This document shows, piece by piece, positions 1 to 9,107 of a stretch of DNA of 64,000 bases. Below the pieces are notes generated by a model. The model saw only the letters and a program-made list of their open reading frames with translations, was not told the DNA's origin and made no database searches. Source of the DNA: Gaiellasilicea sp963789355 (GTDB taxonomy: Bacteria > Actinomycetota > Thermoleophilia > Gaiellales > Gaiellaceae); the NCBI GenBank assembly GCA_963789355.1, contig CAWBKK010000002.1, positions 620,001 through 684,000 of the forward strand. The letters are read 5' to 3'. How positions within the stretch are numbered: the first letter of the stretch is position 1; each line of letters opens with the position of its first letter. The translations under genes were made by a program, and so were the position numbers.

Positions 1-1
1 C

Positions 2-643
2 CCGCTCGAAGACTCCGAGTTGCGCTCCGCGGTCCTGTCGCTCGCGGACAAGGCGGGCGTGCCCGTCCGCGAGGTGCTCGTCGCCGACGCGAGCAAGCGC
101 ACGTCGAAGCTGAACGCCTACGTCTCGGGGCTCGGCAGCACGCGGCGCGTCGTCCTCTACGACACGCTGGTCGCGACCGCGACGCCGGCTGAGGTGCTGA
201 CGGTCGTCGCGCACGAGCTCGGCCACCGCCGCTACCGGCACGTCGCGGCCGGGACGGCCATTGCGATGGCGGGCACGGCCGGCCTCGTGCTCGTCCTCTG
301 GATACTGCTCTCGTCCGGCGCGGTCACCGACGCGATCGACGCGGACGGAGCCGGCGACGCGCGCGTGGTGCCGTTCGTCCTGCTCGTCGGCTCCCTCCTC
401 GGACTCGTCTTCGCGCCGCTGCAGGCGGCGCTCTCGCGCAGCTGGGAGTACGCGTGCGACCGCTTCGCCGTCGAGCAGACGGGCGATCTGGCCGCGTTCG
501 AGTCGGCGTTCGGGCGGCTGTCGGACGCGAACCTGCCCGACCCCGAGCCGCCTCGCCTCGTCTACCTCTGGCTCTTCTCGCACCCGACCGTGGAGGAGCG
601 CCTGGAAGCGGCGCGGCGCTTCTCACCTTGCGAAGACCCCTGA
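2..643 (+). CDS. M48-family membrane metalloprotease, 5' end outside the window
   Basis: The frame is open from base 2 with no start, so the N-terminus lies upstream. The visible part is the catalytic half of a Ste24/HtpX-like zinc protease. The HELGH motif (bases about 212-226) supplies two zinc ligands and the general base, and the downstream EYACD segment fits the third ligand of the ExxxD type. A hydrophobic stretch just after HELGHRRYRH and another before EYACD are the usual membrane helices around the active site. The preceding NAYVSGLGSTRRVVLYDTL segment is typical of the family. It would degrade or process membrane-bound substrates. The protein ends about 30 residues after a SHPTVEERLEA motif, a normal C-terminus for the family. 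Confidence 0.85.
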   Translation, partial: PLEDSELRSAVLSLADKAGVPVREVLVADASKRTSKLNAYVSGLGSTRRVVLYDTLVATATPAEVLTVVAHELGHRRYRHVAAGTAIAMAGTAGLVLVLWILLSSGAVTDAIDADGAGDARVVPFVLLVGSLLGLVFAPLQAALSRSWEYACDRFAVEQTGDLAAFESAFGRLSDANLPDPEPPRLVYLWLFSHPTVEERLEAARRFSPCEDP

Positions 644-645
644 AG

Positions 646-662
646 GGGCCGCCTCGCGGCCC
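646..662 (+). terminator. Stem-loop just after the M48 stop codon
   Basis: GGGCCGC (646-652) pairs with GCGGCCC (656-662) around a CTC loop, starting 3 nt after the TGA of the protease gene. There is no T tract, so it is a candidate GC-hairpin terminator or 3' stabiliser, not a textbook intrinsic terminator. Confidence 0.5.
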
Positions 663-689
663 AACTGCCCGTCTTGATCGAGGCTCTTG

Positions 690-695
690 TAGCGT
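690..695 (+). promoter_or_regulatory. TANNNT -10 element for the cyclophilin gene
   Basis: TAGCGT is followed by 7 nt and then the ATG at 703. This spacing would put transcription start at or next to the start codon, and no Shine-Dalgarno sequence is present. It therefore looks like a leaderless promoter. Confidence 0.4.
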
Positions 696-702
696 CCCGT
701 GT

Positions 703-1154
703 ATGACCAAAGCCACTCTGCACACCAGCGCAGGACCGATCGAGATCGAGCTCTTCCCGAACGAGGCCCCGAAGACGGTCGAGAACTTCACCAAGCTCGC
801 CGGCGAGGGCTTCTACGACGGGCTGATCTTCCACCGGGTGATCCCGGACTTCATGATCCAGGGCGGGTGCCCGCAAGGCAGCGGCACCGGCGGTCCCGGC
901 TACACGTTCGAGGACGAGTTCAACGAGCACAAGGTCGAGCGTGGTGCGCTCGCGATGGCGAACTCGGGCCCGAACACGAACGGGAGCCAGTTCTTCATCG
1001 TCACCACCGAGGCGGCGTCGTGGCTCGACGGCAAGCACACCGTCTTCGGCAAGGTCGCGAGCGGCCAGGACGTCGCCGACGCGATCTCGAACGTCGACCG
1101 CGACGGCCGTGACAAGCCCGTGACCCCGGTCACGATCGACCGGGTCGAGCTGAA

Positions 1155-1158
<4 letters not shown>
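703..1158 (+). CDS. Peptidyl-prolyl cis-trans isomerase (cyclophilin type)
   Basis: A 151-residue single-domain cyclophilin that catalyses cis/trans isomerisation of X-Pro bonds in the cytoplasm; no signal peptide is visible. The catalytic FHRVIPDFMIQGG segment (about residues 47-59) and the substrate-groove NGSQFFI motif are intact, and length and order match compact bacterial PpiB-type enzymes. The ATG at 703 is chosen because the cyclophilin fold starts straight after it (ATLHTSAGPIEIELFP). It is transcribed alone. Its stop codon overlaps the stop of the convergent DUF4032 gene. Confidence 0.95.
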
Positions 1159-2405
<1,247 letters not shown>

Positions 2406-3284
2406 TCAGCTTTCGTGGAGCTCATGGTCGAGGGTCAGGAACATCGCGTGCGACCAGAGGAGCGGCGCCGGCGGCGGTCCCCACTTCTCCGCCCAGCGCT
2501 CGTACTCGGCGGGGTGGAGGAGGTGATCCTGCGACTGCTCCGGAAGTCCCGCGTCCGCCGTCGCGTGCGCTCCGATCCACTCGAGCCGCTCGTCGCCGCG
2601 CTCCGGCTCGGCGAGCCCGAGCATGGCCGTCAGCAGCAGCCACTCGCCGCCGCCGTAGTAGACGTCGTCGAGGTGGCGGTGGACGCCACCGCCGGGGCTG
2701 ACGAGCGGCGTCACGTCGACCGTCCCGAAGCCGAGGAAGGGAAGTACCAGCAGGCTCGCGTCGAGCCGCTCCTCCGCGCGCGAGAGGTCCAGACTGTCGC
2801 CGAGCCCGGCTGCGATGCACGCGAGCGTGGCGGCATGGATGCCTTCGCGCTCCTCCCACCAGTCGACGCACGGCTCCTCGCGCACCCGTTCCAGATGGGC
2901 CGTAGCCGCAGCCGCCGCGTCCCGCCAGCGTCCGCCGCCCCCGTGCCGGCCCGCGTGCTCCCGGAGCGCCCAGAGCCACAGGCCCCAGCCATCGTGCTGG
3001 CGGTGTGGCCACTCGGAGGTGTCGCGCTCGCCGTCGATCGTGTAGCGGGCGTCGAAGCCGAGGCCGGCATCGACGATCCGTGCCACCCAGTCGAAGAAGG
3101 CCTCGGCGCTCTCGACCTCGCCGACGCGGCTCATCGCGTCGGCGATGAAGGAGCCGTCGCGGAGCCAGGAGTAGCCGTAGGGCGCGAAGGTCGGGCACGC
3201 CACGTAGCCACCGCCCGCCGACTGGCCGGCGTGAATGGTCTCGACGCTGCTGCGCCGAAGCTCACCGAGTCTCGATGCGGGCAC
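2406..3284 (-). CDS. GH15-type glycoside hydrolase, catalytic domain only
   Basis: About 292 residues resembling the (alpha/alpha)6-barrel of family GH15 (glucoamylase, dextranase, trehalase). The opening segment GYSWLRDGSF is typical of the family. The general acid is probably in WWEER (about E144/E145) and the general base in LPEQ (about E249). No signal peptide is visible, so it should act in the cytoplasm on imported glucosides. Most bacterial GH15 proteins carry an N-terminal beta-sandwich domain and are about 600 residues; here it is absent. The GTG at 3284 overlaps the upstream beta-helix gene by 23 nt; upstream in-frame sequence looks like non-coding shadow. Confidence 0.8.
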   Translation of the reverse strand: MPASRLGELRRSSVETIHAGQSAGGGYVACPTFAPYGYSWLRDGSFIADAMSRVGEVESAEAFFDWVARIVDAGLGFDARYTIDGERDTSEWPHRQHDGWGLWLWALREHAGRHGGGGRWRDAAAAATAHLERVREEPCVDWWEEREGIHAATLACIAAGLGDSLDLSRAEERLDASLLVLPFLGFGTVDVTPLVSPGGGVHRHLDDVYYGGGEWLLLTAMLGLAEPERGDERLEWIGAHATADAGLPEQSQDHLLHPAEYERWAEKWGPPPAPLLWSHAMFLTLDHELHES

Positions 3285-4431
3285 CGATGAAGGATGCCGG
3301 TGGACGCTCGAGCGTGTTGCCCCCCACCGTCGCGATCGCGCCGTAATGGGCGACGAGCCCCAGCCCCGCGCGGGTCGGGTTGCCCGAGGGATCCGAACGC
3401 ATGCCCGTGACCCGATTGCCTTCGATCGAGCAGTGGGAGTAGTCGCCGCAGAAGATCCCGACACCGAGCGCATCCTCGACGAGGTTGTCCTCGACGTTGC
3501 CCATCGACATCTCGGTCACGGCAATTCCACGAAGCTCGGTCGACCGGACCCGGTTGTCGCGCACCATCACGTTCGCCATGTGCGAGACGATCCCCTCGCT
3601 GCCGCCGACCACGAGGCAGTCCTCGACGACGCTGGCGGGCAGCCGCGAGGCGAACGAGATGTCGATCCCCTGCGTGGCCGCCCCGGGCAGCGAGCGGATC
3701 TCGCAGTCGCTGATCGCGAGCTCGCTCTGGCGGGCGTTGATCCCGTCGAGCGCAGCAGCCTCGATCACGACGTCGTCGATCTCGACGCTCTCCGCGTCGC
3801 GGACCTCGATCCCGTACTCCCCGCCGCGGACGGTCAGGGTCCGTAGCGTCACGTCGTCAGCCGTGATGACGATGCCGCCGCGGACGATCGTGCCCTGCTC
3901 GCCGACGACGGTCTGCGCGTGGTCGAGCACGATCGGCCCCTGGTGGACACCGGCCGCGAGGTGAACGGTCGGCGGCTCGACCGCCCACGCGATCCCGAGC
4001 ACCGCGAGGAGTGCTGCCGGCGCGGCCGCCGAGAGGCCGAGTCCGGCGCGGCCGAGCTCGCCGCCGTCCTCCGGCCACGTCAGGCGGAGCAGTGGGAGCC
4101 CGGCGTGCGCGAGCAACTGAGCGAGCAGCCAGGCCGCGGCGAAGTAGAGAAGCGCCGGCCGGAGCGGCGCGCCGAGCTCGAGCAGCCGCGCAGCCGCCAT
4201 CGTCGCACCGAGCTCGAGCAAACCCAGCGGCACGGCTGCCCAGCCCGGCTGATAGGGCAGCAGACGGTGGTAGAGGACGAGATCGAGCGCGATCCCGATC
4301 CCGAGCATGAGGCCGGCGAGCTCCAATGGCCACCACTTGTGCAGGATCGGAGACAGCACGGCCCCGAAGAGAACCGGCAAGAGGGCGGCGGCCAGCCTCG
4401 TCTCGACACGACCCCTCAGCGTGTACGACAC
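3262..4431 (-). CDS. Membrane protein with right-handed parallel beta-helix domain
   Basis: About 389 residues. The first 150 residues contain roughly four hydrophobic helices (AALLPVLFGAVLSPIL, LAGLMLGIGIALDLVLY and others). From about residue 165 onward there are short repeating turns of the NosD/pectate-lyase-like type (VTLRTLTVRGGEYGIEV, VEDCLVVGGSEGI, VEDNLVEDALGVGIF). Such beta-helices bind or modify polysaccharides or metal sites; no specific substrate can be named. The GTG at 4431 overlaps the end of the flavoprotein gene by 16 nt, which favours it as the start. Location and neighbours (sugar importer, GH15) suggest a role in carbohydrate handling at the membrane; this is inference. 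Confidence 0.7.
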   Translation of the reverse strand: MSYTLRGRVETRLAAALLPVLFGAVLSPILHKWWPLELAGLMLGIGIALDLVLYHRLLPYQPGWAAVPLGLLELGATMAAARLLELGAPLRPALLYFAAAWLLAQLLAHAGLPLLRLTWPEDGGELGRAGLGLSAAAPAALLAVLGIAWAVEPPTVHLAAGVHQGPIVLDHAQTVVGEQGTIVRGGIVITADDVTLRTLTVRGGEYGIEVRDAESVEIDDVVIEAAALDGINARQSELAISDCEIRSLPGAATQGIDISFASRLPASVVEDCLVVGGSEGIVSHMANVMVRDNRVRSTELRGIAVTEMSMGNVEDNLVEDALGVGIFCGDYSHCSIEGNRVTGMRSDPSGNPTRAGLGLVAHYGAIATVGGNTLERPPASFIGARIETR

Positions 4432-5519
4432 GACAGCACCCGGCGGCGAAAGTGGCGGGCGGCGACCTTCATGCCGACGAGCGTGTCGGCCGCCGGGAAC
4501 GCCCATTGACCAGGAACGCCGGCGAGGGCGAGCGTTCGCGTCCGATCGGTCAGGCTCGGCACGCTGGAGTCGTCGGCGAGCACGATCCAGCGCTGCTCGG
4601 TCTCGAGCTCGTGCTCGGCGACGAGGCGCGCGAGGAGCGGGTCGCTCCGGTAGCCGGAGCGAAACCCCGTGGCGCAGATGACCTGGTCGGCGCCGTCGAC
4701 TCCTGCGGCGACGCGGAAGCGGCCTTCCCGCTCGGCCGCTTCGACGGGCGCGTCCCAGGCCCGGCCGGCCGGATACGAGGGCTCGCCGGCGGCGCCGAGC
4801 ACCTCGACTCGACGCGTTCTCGACGAGCGGTAGAAGGCCGCCAGGCCCCGCTTGCTGAAGAGCGGCCGGGCGACGTTGAGCGGCCGTCGGGCAGGCTCCC
4901 GCCGCCGGACCGAGACGACCTCGGAGCCGGCAGCCAGCGCATTCAGCCACTCGGTCGCGGCGGCCATGCCGGCTCCGACGATCGCCACTCGAGGGGCGTA
5001 TTCGTGCGGCTCGTACGCGTGCACGGCGCGCGGGTCGCCGGCGAGCTCGTCGGGAACCGACAGGCCGGGATGTCCCGTGGCGACCAGGACGTGCCGGAAG
5101 ACGCCGCGACCGCCGACGTCGAAGCCCTCGTCGACGGCTGCTACGCGCTCGATGCGCGCCAGCTCGATGCTCTCGTCCCAGCGACTGCGGTCCCGGAGCT
5201 CGACCACGTGGCGCAGGAACTCCTCTACCGTCGGCCGGTAGCGGTCGCAGACGCTGCGCACGAGCGGCGCCAGGTCCCGCCGCCGTGCCGCCTCGCGCGC
5301 AGCCAGCCCCGGGAAGGACGTCGGAGAGCAGTGGCCGTCGCTCTCCGACCGCATCGACCGCTGCCGGATCGCAGCGGCCCGGGGCCTCCACGCGCCCGCA
5401 GGATCCGCCCGGTCGCCGAAGACCGTGATCTCGTCCGGACGGAGTCCCGCGTGGCGCAGCGTCGTGTAGGCGACGAAGCCGCCGAGCCCGGAGCCGACGA
5501 TCGCGACCCGCGCTGACAC
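4416..5519 (-). CDS. FAD/NAD(P)-binding monooxygenase-like protein
   Basis: A 367-residue soluble protein with two Rossmann dinucleotide-binding motifs: GSGLGG near residue 9 for FAD and VGAGMAA in the middle for NAD(P)H. A CATGF segment in the last third resembles the ATG motif of flavin-containing monooxygenases and lysine/ornithine hydroxylase-like proteins. The substrate cannot be deduced. It lies 6 nt downstream of the second permease gene in the sugar-import operon, which is an unusual place for a monooxygenase and suggests modification of the imported compound or its product. The ATG at 5519 starts directly before the FAD motif. Confidence 0.75.
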   Translation of the reverse strand: MSARVAIVGSGLGGFVAYTTLRHAGLRPDEITVFGDRADPAGAWRPRAAAIRQRSMRSESDGHCSPTSFPGLAAREAARRRDLAPLVRSVCDRYRPTVEEFLRHVVELRDRSRWDESIELARIERVAAVDEGFDVGGRGVFRHVLVATGHPGLSVPDELAGDPRAVHAYEPHEYAPRVAIVGAGMAAATEWLNALAAGSEVVSVRRREPARRPLNVARPLFSKRGLAAFYRSSRTRRVEVLGAAGEPSYPAGRAWDAPVEAAEREGRFRVAAGVDGADQVICATGFRSGYRSDPLLARLVAEHELETEQRWIVLADDSSVPSLTDRTRTLALAGVPGQWAFPAADTLVGMKVAARHFRRRVLSCRTR

Positions 5520-5525
5520 CGCGAC

Positions 5526-6416
5526 CTACTTGACGGAGCCGGCGAGCAGGCCCTGGACGAAGTACCGCTGGAACATTGCGAAGACCGTCAACGGAATGAT
5601 CGCGGAGAAGAACGACGCCGGCGCGAGCACGTCGAGGTTCGAGCCGAACTGACGCAGCTGCGACGCGATCGCGGGCGCGATCGGCTGATTCGACTGCGCG
5701 AGCACGAGGCCGATCAGCAGATCGTTCCAGACGAAGAGCACCTGGAAGATCGCGAGCGACGCGATCGCCGGGACCCCCAATGGGAGCACGACCTTGAAGA
5801 AGAGCCGCCACTCGGAGGCGCCGTCGATCCGCGCGGCCTCCATCAGATCCTTGGGGATGCCAACGAAGAAGTTGCGCAGCAGGAAGATCCCGAGTGGGAG
5901 CGCGAAGGCGGAGTGGAAGAGGATCAGGCCCGGCACCGTGTCGAAGAGATTGAGGTTGTTGTAGAGCCGGAAGATCGGGATCAGCGCCATCTGGATCGGG
6001 ACGAGCAGCAGCCCGACGACGGTGAGGAAGAGCCAGTCACGGCCGGGAAAATCGATCCAGGCGAGCGCGTAGGCGGCGAGCGAGGCGACCAGGATGGGGA
6101 GGATCGTCGCGCCGATCGTCACCTGCGCGGTCACCCAGAGCGCGTGCGTGATCCCCTCGTTGTCGAACATCTTCGAGTAGTTGTCGAACGTCCACGTACT
6201 CGGCTTGGCGAAGAAGTTCCACCAGCCACCCTGAGCCTGATCGGAGGGGGCGAGGAGCGACGTGATGAAGAGCCCGGTGGTCGGGATGAGCCAGAAGAGC
6301 CCGAGCAGCACGAGGATGATGTGAACCGGCGCCTTGGCGAGGAAGCGGATGATCCGGGCCGACAGGCGGGTGTCGGGATCGACCGGGGTGGCGACGGCCG
6401 TGTCGGCGGTGGCCAT
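5526..6416 (-). CDS. Carbohydrate ABC transporter permease, MalG type
   Basis: A 296-residue inner-membrane protein of the CUT1 sugar importers, with about six transmembrane helices. The EAA loop (EAARIDGASEWRLFF), which docks onto the ATPase, is intact, and the C-terminus (FAMFQRYFVQGLLAGSVK) is typical of MalG-like subunits. Its ATG (6414-6416) overlaps the TGA of the MalF-type gene, so the two are translationally coupled. It forms the channel together with the MalF-type subunit. Confidence 0.93.
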   Translation of the reverse strand: MATADTAVATPVDPDTRLSARIIRFLAKAPVHIILVLLGLFWLIPTTGLFITSLLAPSDQAQGGWWNFFAKPSTWTFDNYSKMFDNEGITHALWVTAQVTIGATILPILVASLAAYALAWIDFPGRDWLFLTVVGLLLVPIQMALIPIFRLYNNLNLFDTVPGLILFHSAFALPLGIFLLRNFFVGIPKDLMEAARIDGASEWRLFFKVVLPLGVPAIASLAIFQVLFVWNDLLIGLVLAQSNQPIAPAIASQLRQFGSNLDVLAPASFFSAIIPLTVFAMFQRYFVQGLLAGSVK

Positions 6417-7759
6417 CAGCTCGTCTCCGCCCGGAAGCGCCGGATGTTGACGACCAGGAACGGGACGAAGAGCAACAGGATGAAGGTCGCGATCGCGGCG
6501 CCGAGGCCGAAGAGGTTCTGGCCGCTGAACGACCGCTGCCACATCACGTAGGCGAGCGTGGCGGCATCGTCCTGGCTCGAGCCGGGTGCGATTGCGAGAA
6601 TCAGGTCGAAGATCTTGAGCACGCCGATGATCTGGGTCACGAAGACGACGGTCAGCACGGGGGCGAGCAGAGGGATCGTGATCCGCTTGAACACTTGCCA
6701 CTCCGACGCGCCGTCGGTACGCGCCGCCTCGAGGGTGTCGCGCGGGATCGAGGCGAGGCCGGCGCCGATGATCACCATCGCGAAGCCGGCGTTCACCCAG
6801 ATGAACGCGAACATGATCGAGGGCGTGATCAGCTTGTCACCGAGCCAGTTGATCCCCCTGAACGGCTCGGCGAAGGTGGAGCGCCCGATCGCGACGCGGT
6901 ACTCCCCGTCGGGGACGCCCTCGAAGCGGAAGCTGCCGTCGGGCTCGGCCTTCGTGCTCTCGACCTTCTTTCCCTCGGCGTCGCGGAGCTCGATCGTCGC
7001 GCCCGGCAGCCCGACCTCCTCCGACTCGACCTCTCCCGGGGTGCCGCCCGGCTTGAAGTCTCTCCAGACGACGCCGGTGATCCCGCCCTGGAGCGGCTCC
7101 GGCGTGACGGCATCCACGGCGTCCTCCGGGATCTCGGGCGCGCGAATCGCGGTCAGCCCGAGCAGGGTCACGTCGCCGGGCCGGACGGCGTCCTTGAGCT
7201 CGAAGCCGCGCGCCGCGGACCCCTCGAGGTCGTCCGTCGAGGCTGAGGCTCTCGAGAGCACGCCCTCGGCGGTGAACTGTCCCTTCACCGCCGCGACGCC
7301 GGCGTTGATCGCACCGCGGTCCGGATCCTGCTGGTACATGATCCGCCAGAGCACCCCGACCGCGAACAGGGAGACGGCGAGCGGCATGAAGACGGCGATC
7401 TTGAACGCGACCGACCAGCGAACCCGCTCCGTCAGCACGGCGAAGATCAGGCCGACGGCCGTCACCGCGGCAGGCACGATCAGGACCCAGAGGGCGTTGT
7501 TCTTGAGTGCGGTCTGGAGCCGGTCGTCGGTGAAGATCCGCTCGTAGTTCTCGACGCCGACGAACTCGTCCCCGCGGTCGGAGAAGAGGCTGCGCCACAT
7601 CGTCGCGAGCATCGGGTAGACGACCCAGACACCGAGCAGGAGCAGCGCGGGGCCGAGGAAGCTGAGCGGCAGGAGCGAGCGCCGCCAGAGGCTGTCGCGG
7701 GGCGGCGCGGGTGGAGCCACCCCTGCGGGTAGCTCCACCCTTGCACCGGTGCTGCTCAC
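6416..7759 (-). CDS. Carbohydrate ABC transporter permease, MalF type, with inserted extracellular beta-sandwich
   Basis: About 447 residues, much longer than the usual 290-320 of this family. The EAA loop EAARTDGASEWQVF lies at about 344-357. Between transmembrane helices, residues about 150-300 form a long extracytoplasmic loop. Residues about 224-292 of it (GITGVVWRDF, LPGATIELRD, PDGSFRFEGVPDGEYRV) resemble an SdrD/Cna B-type or carboxypeptidase regulatory-like beta-sandwich. E. coli MalF also has a large periplasmic loop that contacts its binding protein, but with a different sequence. The GTG at 7759 is chosen because it lies 19 nt after the lipoprotein stop and precedes a short cytoplasmic tail; upstream in-frame sequence is the shadow of the lipoprotein gene. 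Confidence 0.88.
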   Translation of the reverse strand: MSSTGARVELPAGVAPPAPPRDSLWRRSLLPLSFLGPALLLLGVWVVYPMLATMWRSLFSDRGDEFVGVENYERIFTDDRLQTALKNNALWVLIVPAAVTAVGLIFAVLTERVRWSVAFKIAVFMPLAVSLFAVGVLWRIMYQQDPDRGAINAGVAAVKGQFTAEGVLSRASASTDDLEGSAARGFELKDAVRPGDVTLLGLTAIRAPEIPEDAVDAVTPEPLQGGITGVVWRDFKPGGTPGEVESEEVGLPGATIELRDAEGKKVESTKAEPDGSFRFEGVPDGEYRVAIGRSTFAEPFRGINWLGDKLITPSIMFAFIWVNAGFAMVIIGAGLASIPRDTLEAARTDGASEWQVFKRITIPLLAPVLTVVFVTQIIGVLKIFDLILAIAPGSSQDDAATLAYVMWQRSFSGQNLFGLGAAIATFILLLFVPFLVVNIRRFRAETS

Positions 7760-7778
7760 GTCGTCGTTCCCACCGGGG

Positions 7779-9107
7779 CTACGGGGCCTTGAACGCCGAT
7801 GCGGCCGCCGTCTCGAGCTTCTGGGTGACCCCGTCGATGTCGTCGGGGTTCTTGAGGAAGTCCTGCAGCAACGTGAAGAGCGCATCGCTGCCGAACGCGC
7901 CGGGCATCAGGTCGGACATGTCGAAGCGGAACACCTCCGCGTTCGCCAGCTCGGTGGCCGTCTGCTTCGTCAGCTCGTCCGGGTAGATCTCCGCGTCGAC
8001 GTTCTTGTTCGGCGAGGAGAAGCCACCCTTCGCGGCCCAGATCTCGGCCGCCTCGGGTGTCGCCAGATACTCGATCAAGGCCCGCGCAGCCGGGTTGTCC
8101 TTGAACATGACCATCACGTCGCCCCCGCCGACCACGACCGGGCCGGAGTCGCCGATCTCCGGGAACGCGAAGACGTTGAAGCCCTCCTGCGCCTTCGCCT
8201 GCGTCTCGGCGGCGATGACGCCGCCGACGAAGTCGCCCTCGAGCACCTGCGCGGCCTTCGGCGGGTCCTCGAACACCTGCGTCACCGAGGTCGGGAAGTC
8301 CGTCTGCAGCGCACTCGACGTCCCCCCGGCGACGTTGTCGCTCTGGAGCACCTTGCCCATCTCCGTCAGCGCTTCCTTGACGGACGCGTCCGTCCACGCG
8401 ATCTCGTGCTTCGTCAGCTGGTCGTACTTCTCCGGGCCCGCGGTGCGGAGATAGATGTTCTCGAACAGGTCGGTGAGCGTCCAACCGTCGGCGCCGCCGA
8501 TCGAGTACGGCGTGACGCCGGACTCCTTGAGCGTGTCGCCGGCCGCGATGAACGCCTCCCAGTCGGCAGGTGGCTCGATTCCGGCATCCTCGAAGGCGGC
8601 GACGTTGTACCAGACCGTCGACTTGTTGGCGCCCTTGAAGAACAGGCCGTAGAGCTTGCCGTCGACCGTGCCGAGGTCGAGCCACGAGTCCGAGTAGCCC
8701 TCCTTGATCTTGTCGGTGGCGAAGTCGATCGGCTGGAGCGCGCCGCGCTGCGCGAAGTCGGTCATGAAGCCCGGCTGCGGCAGGGCGGCGATGTCGGGCG
8801 GGTTCCCGCCCTCAACGGCAGTCGAGAGGACGGTCGCTGGCTCCTTTGCCGACTTGTAGCTGACATTGACGTCGGGGTTCTCGGTCGTGAAGCCGTCGAG
8901 CACGGCCTGGAAGGCCTCGCCCTCGGCGCCCGTCCACACAGCCAGGACGCTGATGCTGCCGGAGACGTCGCCGCCTCCTGCCGCCTCGGTCGTGGTGCCA
9001 TCCCCCGTCGTGTCGCCACCGGCCTCGTCTTCCCCGCCGCACCCGGCGGCGAGAAATGCGAGTACGCCGACGAGCAGCGCGAGCAAAATGAAGCGTCGCT
9101 TCGTCAT
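7779..9107 (-). CDS. Extracellular solute-binding lipoprotein of the sugar ABC importer
   Basis: A 442-residue substrate-binding protein of the maltose/oligosaccharide cluster (SBP_bac_1). It begins with a lipoprotein signal peptide; the lipobox FLAAGC places the lipidated Cys at about residue 23, followed by a flexible Gly/Thr/Glu-rich linker. The VLAVWTGAEGEAFQAVLDGF segment starts the first lobe. It captures the sugar outside the membrane and delivers it to the two permeases encoded downstream. Its ATG overlaps the stop of the ATPase gene (ATGA). The exact sugar is unknown; the GH15 gene in the operon points to alpha-glucosides. Confidence 0.93.
   Translation of the reverse strand: MTKRRFILLALLVGVLAFLAAGCGGEDEAGGDTTGDGTTTEAAGGGDVSGSISVLAVWTGAEGEAFQAVLDGFTTENPDVNVSYKSAKEPATVLSTAVEGGNPPDIAALPQPGFMTDFAQRGALQPIDFATDKIKEGYSDSWLDLGTVDGKLYGLFFKGANKSTVWYNVAAFEDAGIEPPADWEAFIAAGDTLKESGVTPYSIGGADGWTLTDLFENIYLRTAGPEKYDQLTKHEIAWTDASVKEALTEMGKVLQSDNVAGGTSSALQTDFPTSVTQVFEDPPKAAQVLEGDFVGGVIAAETQAKAQEGFNVFAFPEIGDSGPVVVGGGDVMVMFKDNPAARALIEYLATPEAAEIWAAKGGFSSPNKNVDAEIYPDELTKQTATELANAEVFRFDMSDLMPGAFGSDALFTLLQDFLKNPDDIDGVTQKLETAAASAFKAP

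Noticed and set aside
3262..5811. One long 849-codon minus-strand gene covering the flavoprotein and beta-helix region
   Set aside because: Its first half is an out-of-frame reading of the flavoprotein gene. Only the part from GTG 4431 looks like protein.
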